In this document: piece by piece, positions 9,768 to 17,451 of the stretch | Layout: each line of letters begins with the position of its first letter | How positions within the stretch are numbered: position 1 is the stretch's first letter | NCBI GenBank assembly: GCA_016708105.1 | Contig: JADJGJ010000001.1 | Coordinates: 124,001 to 188,000 of the forward strand | From: Crocinitomicaceae bacterium | GTDB lineage: Bacteria > Bacteroidota > Bacteroidia > Flavobacteriales_D > Crocinitomicaceae | Direction of reading: 5' to 3' | Length of the DNA: 64,000 bases | The notes under the pieces: model-generated | Databases searched by the model: none | What the model was told of the DNA's origin: nothing | What the model saw: the letters and a program-made list of their open reading frames with translations, nothing else | Position numbers and translations under genes: made by a program

Positions 9768-10238
9768 ATGAGATTATACTGCATATTGTTTTTCATACTT
9801 TTAATTGCGGTCAGTTGTAACCAAAATTCTTCTGATACCGCGGAATTTGTTGATGCATCATCTTCTATGTTGGATGACTCTGCTAATATTCTACCAGAAT
9901 TTGACGAAATTGAACTCATCAAATTATTTCACGAAACGGAAAGAAACGGAACGAAAGAACCGCATTACCAACATTCAGGTGAAGACCGATTTCAAATTTC
10001 CAACAGCACCTTTGATGAACTTTTGATAGAATATGATCAGACCAATCTCCAAATACAAGGGGACAGTTTAGCTTCGTTTATAATTAAAAGTACCAGTATC
10101 CTTGAACCAGAACAAAGGATCGTTTATGATTTTGGTGCACAGCCCGGAAATTATGGTGATTTAAAGATCACTGGAGCGTCCTATAGCAGACTACAATTTT
10201 ATGAGCGCTGGTACTATGAAGAAATTGGCTTCGATTAA
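9768..10238 (+). CDS. Small lipoprotein, unknown function
   Basis: A 156-residue protein. The ATG at 9768 gives a lipoprotein signal (MRLYCILFFILLIAVSC) with cysteine as the acylation site, followed by an acidic Ser/Asp/Glu-rich stretch; an upstream in-frame TTG at 9759 is less likely. The mature part is short with no recognised domain. It is the first gene after repeat copy 1, read in the direction of the repeat-borne promoter. I do not recognise the family; membrane anchoring is the only supported inference. Confidence 0.65.
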   Translation: MRLYCILFFILLIAVSCNQNSSDTAEFVDASSSMLDDSANILPEFDEIELIKLFHETERNGTKEPHYQHSGEDRFQISNSTFDELLIEYDQTNLQIQGDSLASFIIKSTSILEPEQRIVYDFGAQPGNYGDLKITGASYSRLQFYERWYYEEIGFD

Positions 10239-10535
10239 ACAGGTTATAACAGCAACTAAAACCTAAATGCGCTTGCAGGTTTTCTAATTGTGGTGGCTTT
10301 ACTCTCTTCCGCCAACCAAAAAATTTTTAACGCAAGACGGATTAAAAATTTGTTGGCTCGGCTTGTCAGTTAACATCAAGTTCAGTATCTTCGATCACCA
10401 GCGACGCAACTGATTTTAACCTGTCTCCGTTAGCGTTGATATACAAAAAATAGACAAGTAACTTCGAATAATAATTCATCATCATAATGCGCTGTTTTAA
10501 CTATCATTTATCATCAGAGAGACTTAGATTTAAAT
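10239..10535. other. Gene-free spacer with two hairpins between lipoprotein and secreted protein
   Basis: Two inverted repeats are visible. The first has arms AAAACCT and AGGTTTT (10258-10264 and 10277-10283) with a 12-nt loop. The second has arms at 10309-10330 and 10342-10361, pairing CCAAC...AAATTTTTAA with TTAAAAATTT...GTTGG with a bulge. The spacer carries GGTTATAAC at 10242-10250 and GTTAAC at 10369-10374 on either side of the hairpins. No promoter or gene was seen in the remaining bases. Confidence 0.6.
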
Positions 10536-11201
10536 ATGATACGTTTTATAATTCCATTGGTATTTTTATCGAGTCAAGTTTATGGACAAGACTTAATTTA
10601 TGATACGATATTCGCAGAACAAATTTCATCAAAAGATGAGCGCTATGAAAATTCTATAGAATTATATAAGAAAAGTGAAACTTGGAGAATCTGGACTTTT
10701 CCAATGGAGAACAAATATGATTCGGTTATCACCACAATCAAAGAATGGCCTTACAAAATTCAGAACATCAACGATTTTGATTTAAATACTTCTTGGACTA
10801 AATTACAAACTGACTCAATAAAAAAAATACAATTTGAGTTCAAATTTGATTCCGGAAAAAGATTTTATTCAAGTGCATACCAATTTTTCGGACAAATAAA
10901 TCTGTTTAACGGAAATCTTCAATCCATTACTGAATGGGAGAAACACGGACGAATTAAGACTTTAAGGATCATCTACAACGAAATTATTATATGCTATGTA
11001 ATACTGATTGACACATGGCAATTCCAATTTTTTAGTATCGAAAAATACTTTAAGAATAGATACTTAGGAAAATATTTAACTGCCGAATATGAAATAAAGA
11101 CAGGGGACAAAATAACCTTTGAAGTGGTAGATTATTATCCAGGAACGGTATTTAAAGACATTTCAATCTCCGAATTTCAAATTGAAGGGGCAAAGAACTG
11201 A
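10536..11201 (+). CDS. Secreted hypothetical protein
   Basis: A 221-residue protein with a signal peptide (MIRFIIPLVFLSSQVYGQ) and a mature domain of mixed alpha/beta character rich in Lys, Ile, Phe and Tyr. No cysteine acylation site, sorting domain or known motif is visible. It lies between the hairpin spacer and repeat copy 2, in the same orientation as the rest of the array. I do not recognise it; the only supported statement is export to the periplasm or beyond. Confidence 0.6.
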   Translation: MIRFIIPLVFLSSQVYGQDLIYDTIFAEQISSKDERYENSIELYKKSETWRIWTFPMENKYDSVITTIKEWPYKIQNINDFDLNTSWTKLQTDSIKKIQFEFKFDSGKRFYSSAYQFFGQINLFNGNLQSITEWEKHGRIKTLRIIYNEIIICYVILIDTWQFQFFSIEKYFKNRYLGKYLTAEYEIKTGDKITFEVVDYYPGTVFKDISISEFQIEGAKN

Positions 11202-11217
11202 AATTAAACCAACGATT

Positions 11218-11470
11218 ACACCACACGCTATGTAAATCCTTAAGCCCTAACCTCAGCGCTCACCTTGGATTGAATATGTCAAAAATCTAATTTTTTATGC
11301 TGTTAATTGTTAGAAAATTGTGTTGGCATTTTGAGCAGTAGTAGGTATTAAACTGATCCAAAGCAAAACATATCAATAGAGAGGTGATATGGGTTAACGT
11401 GCATAACCTTGCAAAAGATAAAATGAATAAGTTTAGTTTTTTGGGAAAGATTGATATATTTATTGATGGC
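11218..11470 (+). repeat. Cassette repeat, copy 2 (full length)
   Basis: About 253 bp, near-identical along its length to 12262-12522. The left part (from GCTATGTAAA) is shared with copies 3 and 4; the right part (from AAAACAT) with copies 1 and 3; a middle piece of about 30 bp (GTAGGTATTAAACTGATCC) occurs only in copies 2 and 3. An internal inverted pair TTGGAT/ATCCAA lies about 90 bp apart. The right part repeats the promoter at 11432-11462. Confidence 0.88.
11432..11462 (+). promoter_or_regulatory. Candidate promoter in repeat copy 2
   Basis: TTTA (11432-11435), 19-nt spacer, TATATTTA (11455-11462), reading toward higBA about 100 bp away. Confidence 0.45.
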
Positions 11471-11521
11471 TAGCTGTGACTGCAAAAGCATTTAAAGCGA
11501 CCAAATTTTTCGTAAAACAGA

Positions 11522-11553
11522 GTTGTACAATCGGACAACTTTGCTTATCTTTG
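11522..11553 (+). promoter_or_regulatory. higBA promoter and probable HigA operator
   Basis: TATCTTTG at 11546-11553 is an exact -7 match and ends 7 nt before the higB ATG. Just upstream, GTTGT (11522-11526) and ACAAC (11535-11539) form an inverted repeat with an 8-nt centre, overlapping the -33 region. HigA-type antitoxins repress their own operon by binding such palindromes, so this is a plausible operator. The 12-mer ACAATCGGACAA within it recurs at 31619-31630. Confidence 0.6.
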
Positions 11554-11560
11554 TATCGTT

Positions 11561-11935
11561 ATGAGTGAGATTAAACTTAGGAAAGTAGAATTGTACAAGA
11601 ATTACTTTTCGGACTTTTATGCATCACAAAAGCAGAAAGTAAAGGACAAAATCATATGGACCTTCAGAATAATTGAAACTCAAAAACAAATTCCGACCGA
11701 CTATTTTAAACACATGGAAGGTACGGATGGACTTTATGAAATCAGAGTTAAGCAAGGAAGTGACATTTATCGGATTTTTTGTTTTTTCGATGACGGAAAA
11801 TTAATTGTGCTTGCAAATGGTTTTCAGAAAAAATCGCAAAAAACACCGAAGTCCGAAATTGAACGCGCATTAAAAATTAAGAAAGAGTATGAGCAAGAAA
11901 TGCGAGGCATTCACGAATTCAAAAAAATTAAATAA
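11561..11935 (+). CDS. higB: HigB/RelE-type toxin (Gp49-like mRNA interferase)
   Basis: A 124-residue basic protein that by family would cleave mRNA at the ribosome. Features of the phage Gp49-like/HigB group are visible: an N-terminal helix region (YKNYFSDFYASQKQKVKDKI), the central strand DGLYEIRVKQGSDIYRIF with Arg residues typical of the active surface, and LIVLANGFQKKSQKTP, the conserved strand and Lys-rich turn. The toxin gene precedes the antitoxin gene by 5 nt, the usual order for higBA. Own promoter and operator lie directly upstream. It occupies the middle unit of the repeat-bounded array. Confidence 0.85.
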   Translation: MSEIKLRKVELYKNYFSDFYASQKQKVKDKIIWTFRIIETQKQIPTDYFKHMEGTDGLYEIRVKQGSDIYRIFCFFDDGKLIVLANGFQKKSQKTPKSEIERALKIKKEYEQEMRGIHEFKKIK

Positions 11936-11940
11936 AAGCT

Positions 11941-12240
11941 ATGAGTAAAAGTAATTTAAAAACACTTGACCAATTTGTTGAAGAACAATATGGCAAGAAA
12001 GGAACTCCCAAACGTGATAAGCTTGAGAAAGGTTATGAAGCGTTCAAACTTGGCTTTCTAATTCAGCAGGCTCGACTTGAAAAAGGAATGACTCAGGAAG
12101 AACTTGCCGAAAAGTGCGGAACTAACAAAGGTTATATTTCAAAAATTGAAAACAATATTAAGGAAGTGCGCATTTCGACTCTTCAGAAAATAGTTGAACT
12201 CGGACTTGGTGGACATCTTCAGCTTTCCATCAAACTATAA
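11941..12240 (+). CDS. higA: HigA-type antitoxin, XRE helix-turn-helix
   Basis: A 99-residue DNA-binding protein that should neutralise the adjacent toxin and repress the operon. The XRE/Cro helix-turn-helix is at about residues 40-75 (ARLEKGMTQEELAEKCGTNK, then YISKIENN), with the extension KEVRISTLQKIVELGLGG typical of HigA. The N-terminal 35 residues are charged and probably hold the toxin contact. It starts 5 nt after the higB stop and ends 21 nt before repeat copy 3. Confidence 0.88.
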   Translation: MSKSNLKTLDQFVEEQYGKKGTPKRDKLEKGYEAFKLGFLIQQARLEKGMTQEELAEKCGTNKGYISKIENNIKEVRISTLQKIVELGLGGHLQLSIKL

Positions 12241-12261
12241 CAACAAGAATACAAAACCACA

Positions 12262-12522
12262 GCTAACACAGGCTGCTATGTAAAGCCTTAAGCCCTAACC
12301 TCAGCGCTCACCTTGGATTGAATATGTCAAAAATCTAATTTTTGATGCTTTTAATTGTAGGAAAATTGTGTTGGCATTTTGAGCAGTAGTAGGTATTAAA
12401 CTGATCCAAAGCAAAACATTCAATAGAGATGTGATATTGGTTCATGTGCATAACCTTGCAGAAGATAAAATGAATAAGTTTAGTTTTTTGGGAAAGATTA
12501 ATATATTTATTGATGGGTTAGC
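12262..12522 (+). repeat. Cassette repeat, copy 3 (full length, with GCTAAC/GTTAGC ends)
   Basis: About 261 bp homologous to copy 2 throughout. Its ends are inverted hexamers, GCTAAC at 12262-12267 and GTTAGC at 12517-12522, which may define the element. It carries the third copy of the promoter. Confidence 0.88.
12479..12509 (+). promoter_or_regulatory. Candidate promoter in repeat copy 3
   Basis: TTTA (12479-12482), 19-nt spacer, TATATTTA (12502-12509). It points at the TTG start at 12544, 34 nt downstream, so it probably drives that gene. Confidence 0.5.
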
Positions 12523-12543
12523 AACAATTTTAAGCGACAAACT

Positions 12544-12966
12544 TTGAACAAAGACGAACTACAAAAAATCATTGACCAACTCGAATCAAGCAATTCGAAG
12601 GAAGACGCTTATTTTGGGATATTTGACTTCGGCCATGAATCTGGCGAGAGTTTTGTAAAAGCTAATAAAGAAGGACTAGAACTTTTTGCCACTGAGTTGC
12701 TCAAAGCTTCACGGGACGCAGATGAAATAGTCGCCGACGAGAAAAAGAAGATCATTAACGTTGAATATAATGCCGCATGGATCGACGGTGACACTTTGAT
12801 TCAATATGTTCAACCATCGATTGAAAAACGTGTCAATGCAAAATTCGAACCGCCGAAACAGACTTGGTTAGGAAGGATCGCCGGAGCTGGTTGTTTAGCG
12901 TTAATCCTTATCGCTGTCGCAGCTTTTGCAATAGGACTATTTACTATGTTCTCATGGCTGAATTGA
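12544..12966 (+). CDS. Small tail-anchored membrane protein, unknown
   Basis: A 140-residue protein whose first 105 residues are soluble, acidic and helix-rich, followed by a single hydrophobic segment near residues 107-136 (GCLALILIAVAAFAIGLF). No signal peptide is present, so it is probably anchored by its C-terminus with the bulk in the cytoplasm. There is no ATG: an in-frame TGA at 12511-12513 lies upstream, and the only candidate start between them and the conserved reading is TTG at 12544. It is the last unit of the repeat array. Family not recognised. Confidence 0.55.
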   Translation: MNKDELQKIIDQLESSNSKEDAYFGIFDFGHESGESFVKANKEGLELFATELLKASRDADEIVADEKKKIINVEYNAAWIDGDTLIQYVQPSIEKRVNAKFEPPKQTWLGRIAGAGCLALILIAVAAFAIGLFTMFSWLN

Positions 12967-12982
12967 ACTCGACTAAACAGTG

Positions 12983-13102
12983 GCTAACACCACATGCTAT
13001 GTAAATCCTTAAGCCCTAACCTCAGTGCTCACCTTGGATTGAATATGTCAAAAATCTAATTTTTTATGCTGTTAATTGTTGGAAAATTGTGTTGGCATTC
13101 TG
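12983..13102 (+). repeat. Cassette repeat, copy 4: 5' half only
   Basis: About 120 bp matching the left halves of copies 2 and 3, starting at GCTAAC (12983-12988) and losing homology after GTTGGCATT. The missing right half mirrors copy 1, so the region is three tandem units of the form right half, gene(s), left half. Confidence 0.85.
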
Positions 13103-13485
13103 TGCCGGAATTTTTCACAACCGTACATTATAATTCGAGAAATATTCTTACTCGACACTTTTAAGGTTGAGCCAAACGGGTTGCAAGTTTGATCGTCGTG
13201 TAGGCGCAGGTCGCGCCCTGCGCCTACGTCATGAATTTTCATTTGCAACCCTCATGCGTACCATCAATATTCTATTGTATAATTTTAAGAAATTTTTCAG
13301 CACGATTTTTTTTGCCAAAAGCCAAATCATTTTTATAAAATCTCAAATAATCATCGCTTAAAACTCATTTAATTGATTAATTTTAATTAGGCGGTTGGGG
13401 TTGAATGGGGTTTTTGAACGGACTACCGTTATGAGCACCTTCCAAAAAACGCATCAAATAACCAAAACCGAAAAAATATAAACGC
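13103..13485. other. Gene-free region before hutI
   Basis: Besides the REP-like structure at 13178-13251 this 383-bp stretch is AT-rich with no supported gene; a 64-codon open frame at 13167-13361 runs through the palindrome and has no protein-like composition. No convincing hutI promoter was seen. Confidence 0.5.
13178..13251. repeat. REP-like palindrome nested in an outer inverted repeat
   Basis: GTAGGCGCAGG (13200-13210) and CCTGCGCCTAC (13217-13227) are perfect 11-bp inverted arms around a 6-nt loop. They lie inside a second inverted repeat, GGGTTGCAA (13178-13186) and TTGCAACCC (13243-13251). The GC-rich core contrasts with the AT-rich surroundings and recurs in related form at 51838-51871. 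Confidence 0.8.
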
Positions 13486-14724
13486 ATGAAAAATATCCTA
13501 ATAAAAAATATAAAAGGTCTTGCCGGTATTCTTGAAGGAAATACTTCGGCACTAAGAGGTGATGCACTGGGTCAACTGAATGTTTTGGAAAATGCCTATC
13601 TGGCCGTTGATAATGGTCTCATTGCTGATTATGGAAAAATGGAAGATCTTGCCGGTTTAGCAAATTGGAATAATATTGAAGTGATTGATGCCGACGGAAA
13701 ATTTGTTCTTCCCGCTTTTTGTGATTCGCATACGCATCTCGTTTTTGCTGCTACACGTGAAAGTGAATTTGTTGACCGCATCAACGGGTTAACCTATGAA
13801 GAAATTGGAAAAAAGGGAGGTGGAATTTTGAATTCTGCACGCAAACTTGCTCAGATGTCCGAAGATGAATTAATTCAATCTGCGCTGAAGAGACTTGACT
13901 TGATCAAAAGTTTTGGCACCGGTGCAGTAGAGATTAAAAGCGGATATGGATTATCAGTTGAAGCTGAATTGAAAATGTTGCGGGTGATTCGTGAATTGAA
14001 AAAAGTTTCTGAGCTCACCATCAAGTCAACTTTCCTTGGTGCGCATGCTTTTCCGCAAGAGTATAAACAGAATCAGCAAGCGTATGTTGATCTGATTGTA
14101 AATGAAATGCTGCCACAAATTCAAAAAGAAAATCTTGCGGATTATATAGATGTATTTTGTGAGCGAAATTATTTCACGCCTGAACAACTTGATCAAATTC
14201 TTACTGAAGGCGGTAAAGCGGGTCTTCGCCCAAAAATTCACGTGAATCAATTTTCTGTATTGGGAGGTGTAGAAATTGGCGTGAAACATGGAGCTGTTTC
14301 GGTTGATCATTTAGAAGAGTTAGATGAGCATGATATCATAGCTTTGGACGCTTCAAACACTATTGCAACGGCTCTTCCGGGTTGTTCATTCTTTTTGGGT
14401 ATTCCATATTCTCCGGTGAGAAAAATGCTCAACAATAATTTAGCTATTGCGCTGGCAAGTGATTTTAATCCGGGCTCAACTCCAAGTGGGAACATGCAGT
14501 TCATTCATTCTTTAGCTTGCATTCAAATGAAATTGACTCCGGCTGAGGCATTCAACGCAACTACCATTAATGGTGCGTATGCGATGGATATTGCCGATCA
14601 ATTGGGTTCAATTACCTTGGGTAAAAAAGCAAATATCATCATCACCAAAGAAATTCCATCGCTTGATTATCTTCCATATGCTTATGGTGAAAATAAAGTG
14701 GAGCGAACAATTTTATTTCGCTGA
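13486..14724 (+). CDS. hutI: Imidazolonepropionase
   Basis: A 412-residue amidohydrolase that opens 4-imidazolone-5-propionate to N-formimino-L-glutamate, the third step of histidine degradation. The metal-binding HxH of the superfamily is His82/His84 in FCDSHTHLVF, followed by the HutI-typical VDRINGLTYEEIGKKGGGIL. Further His ligands are in FLGAHAFP and KIHVNQF, and the catalytic-site Asp region is ALASDFNPGS. Length matches the family. No other hut gene is adjacent, so the pathway genes must be dispersed. Confidence 0.95.
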   Translation: MKNILIKNIKGLAGILEGNTSALRGDALGQLNVLENAYLAVDNGLIADYGKMEDLAGLANWNNIEVIDADGKFVLPAFCDSHTHLVFAATRESEFVDRINGLTYEEIGKKGGGILNSARKLAQMSEDELIQSALKRLDLIKSFGTGAVEIKSGYGLSVEAELKMLRVIRELKKVSELTIKSTFLGAHAFPQEYKQNQQAYVDLIVNEMLPQIQKENLADYIDVFCERNYFTPEQLDQILTEGGKAGLRPKIHVNQFSVLGGVEIGVKHGAVSVDHLEELDEHDIIALDASNTIATALPGCSFFLGIPYSPVRKMLNNNLAIALASDFNPGSTPSGNMQFIHSLACIQMKLTPAEAFNATTINGAYAMDIADQLGSITLGKKANIIITKEIPSLDYLPYAYGENKVERTILFR

Positions 14725-14736
14725 TGTTACTAGTTG

Positions 14737-14753
14737 ACACCACCTCATGGTGT
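14737..14753 (+). terminator. Weak hairpin after hutI
   Basis: ACACCA, 5-nt loop, TGGTGT. There is no T-tract, so termination is uncertain. Confidence 0.3.
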
Positions 14754-14774
14754 GATTAGAAATGTATTCGCATT

Positions 14775-15683
14775 ATGCATTCATCAGAAACTGTCTTAAT
14801 ATCTGGCGCAAGTGGGTTGATTGGAAGATTTCTTTCCAGATCACTAAAGGATAAAGGATATCAAGTTATTCAATTGGTAAGAAATAAATCTGCGCAATCA
14901 AGTTTTGACCAAATCACCTATCACGAATTGAATGGTGACGAAAAGAAAAATCTACTGCGCGTTGATCATATCATTCATCTGGCAGGTGCAAGTATTGGAG
15001 AAGGTAGATGGACAAAAAAGCGGAAAAGAGAACTGCGTGACAGCAGAATTGAAACTGCAAAATTCTTATTTGAAAAATTTTCAGACCAAGATTTGAAAAC
15101 ATGGATTACTGCATCTGGGGTCGCATGGTATGGCAATGAAACATCTGAAAAAGTATTCAAAGAAGATGATGCTGCTGGAGATGATTTTTTAGCCGGGTTG
15201 ACGGTTGAGTGGGAAAAAGCGGCAAATGTATTTTCAACAAAAAATGTGCGCGTTGCAGCGGTTCGAACCGGAGTGGTATTGGCCCCACAAGCTGAGGTAT
15301 TAAAAAAAATGCTGACACCGTTTAAATGGAATTTTGGTGCAGTGCTTGGTAAAGGCACACAATTTTTTCCATGGATTCATATAGAAGATTTGTGCAATGT
15401 GTACTTAACCTTACTTGAAAATAAATCGCTTTCCGGTTCTTTTAACGCCGTGGCTCCACAATTTATTTCCAATGCTCAACTTACTAAAGACATTGCCTTG
15501 GTATTAAAAAAGAAAGTATGGTTGCCTGCTGTTCCCGGATGGATACTGAAATTAATTTTGGGTGAGATGAGTTCACTTGTATTAACAGGCAATAAAATTT
15601 CATCGGATAAAATACAAAAAACGGGTTATGTTTTCAAACACACAGATTTCAAAGCGGCTTTGAGAACTTGTGTTGGAGATTGA
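14775..15683 (+). CDS. TIGR01777-type NAD(P)-dependent epimerase (SDR39U1 family)
   Basis: A 302-residue extended short-chain dehydrogenase-like protein. The N-terminal cofactor motif GASGLIG is at residues 11-17, followed by the characteristic LAGASIGEGRWTKKRKRELRDSR (split here: LAGASIGEGRW then KRELRDSRI), the SGVAWYG active-site strand, FFPWIHIEDLCN and FNAVAP, all hallmarks of this subfamily. The physiological substrate is unknown. It lies 50 nt after hutI in the same direction. Confidence 0.9.
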   Translation: MHSSETVLISGASGLIGRFLSRSLKDKGYQVIQLVRNKSAQSSFDQITYHELNGDEKKNLLRVDHIIHLAGASIGEGRWTKKRKRELRDSRIETAKFLFEKFSDQDLKTWITASGVAWYGNETSEKVFKEDDAAGDDFLAGLTVEWEKAANVFSTKNVRVAAVRTGVVLAPQAEVLKKMLTPFKWNFGAVLGKGTQFFPWIHIEDLCNVYLTLLENKSLSGSFNAVAPQFISNAQLTKDIALVLKKKVWLPAVPGWILKLILGEMSSLVLTGNKISSDKIQKTGYVFKHTDFKAALRTCVGD

Positions 15684-15689
15684 TAAAAA

Positions 15690-15718
15690 AAATCCCCCGT
15701 TCTGAAAACGGAGGATTT
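15690..15718 (-). terminator. Terminator of the rplU-rpmA operon (possibly bidirectional)
   Basis: Arms 15690-15701 and 15707-15718 pair over 12 bp with one mismatch (CCCCGTT with AACGGAGG). The A-tract at 15684-15692 becomes a U-tract in minus-strand transcripts, the correct side for rpmA. In the plus direction the downstream T-run is weaker. Confidence 0.8.
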
Positions 15719-15745
15719 CCTGAATTTTGTATTAATTAATCAGGC

Positions 15746-16015
15746 TTAGTTTTTCTCTTCAGTAAAAGGAAGAACAGAAACAAATGAACGGTTATTTCTT
15801 TTCTTTCTGAATTCTACAATACCATCAATCAAAGCGAAAAGGGTATGGTCTTTACCAATCCCTACATTATCACCTGGGTGATGTTGTGTTCCACGTTGGC
15901 GAACAATGATGTTGCCAGCTATAGCGGCCTGGCCGCCGAATATTTTTACTCCGAGTCTCTTTGATTCAGACTCACGTCCGTTGGCTGAACTACCGACCCC
16001 TTTCTTATGTGCCAT
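15746..16015 (-). CDS. rpmA: 50S ribosomal protein L27
   Basis: An 89-residue ribosomal protein whose N-terminus reaches the peptidyl transferase centre. The diagnostic start MAHKKGVGSSANGRESESKR and the core GNIIVRQRGTQHHPGDNVG are intact, with no N-terminal pre-sequence of the Firmicutes type. It follows rplU by 12 nt, the standard L21-L27 pair. Confidence 0.98.
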   Translation of the reverse strand: MAHKKGVGSSANGRESESKRLGVKIFGGQAAIAGNIIVRQRGTQHHPGDNVGIGKDHTLFALIDGIVEFRKKRNNRSFVSVLPFTEEKN

Positions 16016-16027
16016 GGCTTAAAATTT

Positions 16028-16342
16028 TTATGATGCTTGAATATCTGTAATCTTAATTTCAGTGAACGATTGTCTGTGTCCGTTCAATTTTTCATGTCCT
16101 TTTCTGCGTTTTTTGTGATAAACAAGGACTCTGTCTCCTTTAACGTGTCTTAACACTGAAGCAGAGACTTTTGCTCCATTGATAGCCGGGGCGCCAACAT
16201 TTACTTTTCCGTCGTTATCAGTTAAAAGCACGGTAGAGAAATCAACTTTATCTCCTTCTTTTGCATCTAACCGATGTACGAAAATCTGCTGGTCTTTTGC
16301 AACTTTAAATTGCTGGCCCGCTATTTCTACAATTGCGTACAT
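16028..16342 (-). CDS. rplU: 50S ribosomal protein L21
   Basis: A 104-residue 23S rRNA-binding protein. The start MYAIVEIAGQQFKV and the C-terminal YHKKRRKGHEKLNGHRQSFT are signature segments. First gene of the rplU-rpmA operon, with a -7 box TATCTTTG on the minus strand at 16371-16378. Confidence 0.98.
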   Translation of the reverse strand: MYAIVEIAGQQFKVAKDQQIFVHRLDAKEGDKVDFSTVLLTDNDGKVNVGAPAINGAKVSASVLRHVKGDRVLVYHKKRRKGHEKLNGHRQSFTEIKITDIQAS

Positions 16343-16370
16343 ACCAAATTTGTTTTTTAATTAGGGACGG

Positions 16371-16378
16371 CAAAGATA
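16371..16378 (-). promoter_or_regulatory. -7 box of rplU-rpmA
   Basis: TATCTTTG on the minus strand, exact match to TAnnTTTG, 28 nt before the rplU start codon. The -33 element is not clear. Confidence 0.5.
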
Positions 16379-16411
16379 ATAAGATTTTCTTACAAAATCA
16401 CAGCGCGCCAA

Positions 16412-17314
16412 TTATTTGGCAAATTTTCGGGGACCGTTATTTAACAGCCATACTCCGGAGATTATCAGTAAAATCCATAGAATATTGACGAATTTGAAGT
16501 CATCTCCATCAAGTAAACCAAATAAAATAGCCACAACCGGCATCAGATAAGTAACCCCTGATGCAAAGATGGGATTTGAAATAGAAACCATTTTATTAAA
16601 CAGAAACACCGCTATTGCAGTGCCTACAACAGATAGAATAGAAAGGAAACCAAATGCTTTGATGCCGTCAGGATGTGATATTACTGGGCTAAACGCGTCA
16701 AACCAGAAAGCTGCAATAAGAGCCGGCCAAAGAATAATGAAAAACGCCAGCGAGGTTATTGTCATGGGTGCCAAATGCTGTAATTTGAATTTAATGGTGG
16801 TCAAACTTGTAGCATACATCAAGGTTGCAAGTAGTATCAGCAAAGCATATCCAACTTGGCTGAATTCAAAACGGATTTGCGCATGCAAAATCAGGTAAAG
16901 CCCTGTAGCGCCTAAAATTAAACCTGCATATTGATATTTGGTTGGATTGGATTTGTAGAAAATGATTCCTATTAGCACAACAAAAAATGAGGTACCCATA
17001 TTCAACATACCTGCCAGTGAACTGTCAATGACGGTTTCTGCAACGGTAAACAAAGTTGCGGGTAAAAGATTTCCGCAAACCCCTACAACAGCTAAATAAA
17101 TAAAATCTTTACGGGTAAGAAATGAAAAGTTTTTAATAGCAAAAGGAAGCATGAGTGTGCCCGCCAGCACAATACGCAAAGCCCCAACCTGATATGGATC
17201 AAGCACCATCTCATCAGAAACCGGGTACATGCTGCGTTTCATGAGAATAAAAGAAGATCCCCAAACAAGGGCAAGAAGGATCAATATGAGCCAGGCCCTG
17301 TTGTCAGTTTTCAT
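16412..17314 (-). CDS. EamA/DMT-superfamily transporter
   Basis: A 300-residue inner-membrane protein with about ten hydrophobic helices arranged as two EamA halves; the first half starts with the typical LILLALVWGSSFILMKR, and the second with YALLILLATLMYATS. Members export amino acids, nucleobases or other metabolites; the substrate cannot be read from sequence. I prefer the ATG at 17314 to an in-frame TTG at 17326. A -7 box at 17324-17331 ends 9 nt upstream of this ATG and would exclude the TTG start. Confidence 0.88.
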   Translation of the reverse strand: MKTDNRAWLILILLALVWGSSFILMKRSMYPVSDEMVLDPYQVGALRIVLAGTLMLPFAIKNFSFLTRKDFIYLAVVGVCGNLLPATLFTVAETVIDSSLAGMLNMGTSFFVVLIGIIFYKSNPTKYQYAGLILGATGLYLILHAQIRFEFSQVGYALLILLATLMYATSLTTIKFKLQHLAPMTITSLAFFIILWPALIAAFWFDAFSPVISHPDGIKAFGFLSILSVVGTAIAVFLFNKMVSISNPIFASGVTYLMPVVAILFGLLDGDDFKFVNILWILLIISGVWLLNNGPRKFAK

Positions 17315-17323
17315 AGCTTGGCA

Positions 17324-17331
17324 CAAAGATA
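17324..17331 (-). promoter_or_regulatory. -7 box of EamA transporter gene
   Basis: TATCTTTG on the minus strand, exact consensus, ending 9 nt before the ATG at 17314. Confidence 0.5.
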
Positions 17332-17451
17332 GTCAACCTTGATTCGATCTCTGTAAAATAATTATTAGCAATAACCTTCTGAAAACCTATGTATCGTTCT
17401 GGTATTCCACTCAAGTCTTTTTTTCTACATTTATGACCAAGTAACCTCATC

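Noticed and set aside
9640..13102. Calling the array a true integron
   Set aside because: No integrase is in the window, the repeat is about twice the length of normal attC sites, and the ends fit the GTTRRRY core only loosely. Kept as a cassette-like array.
13167..13361. 64-codon open frame
   Set aside because: It runs through the REP-like palindrome and has no protein-like composition or promoter.
14975..15358. 127-codon minus-strand frame inside the TIGR01777 gene
   Set aside because: Shadow of a well-supported coding sequence on the plus strand.
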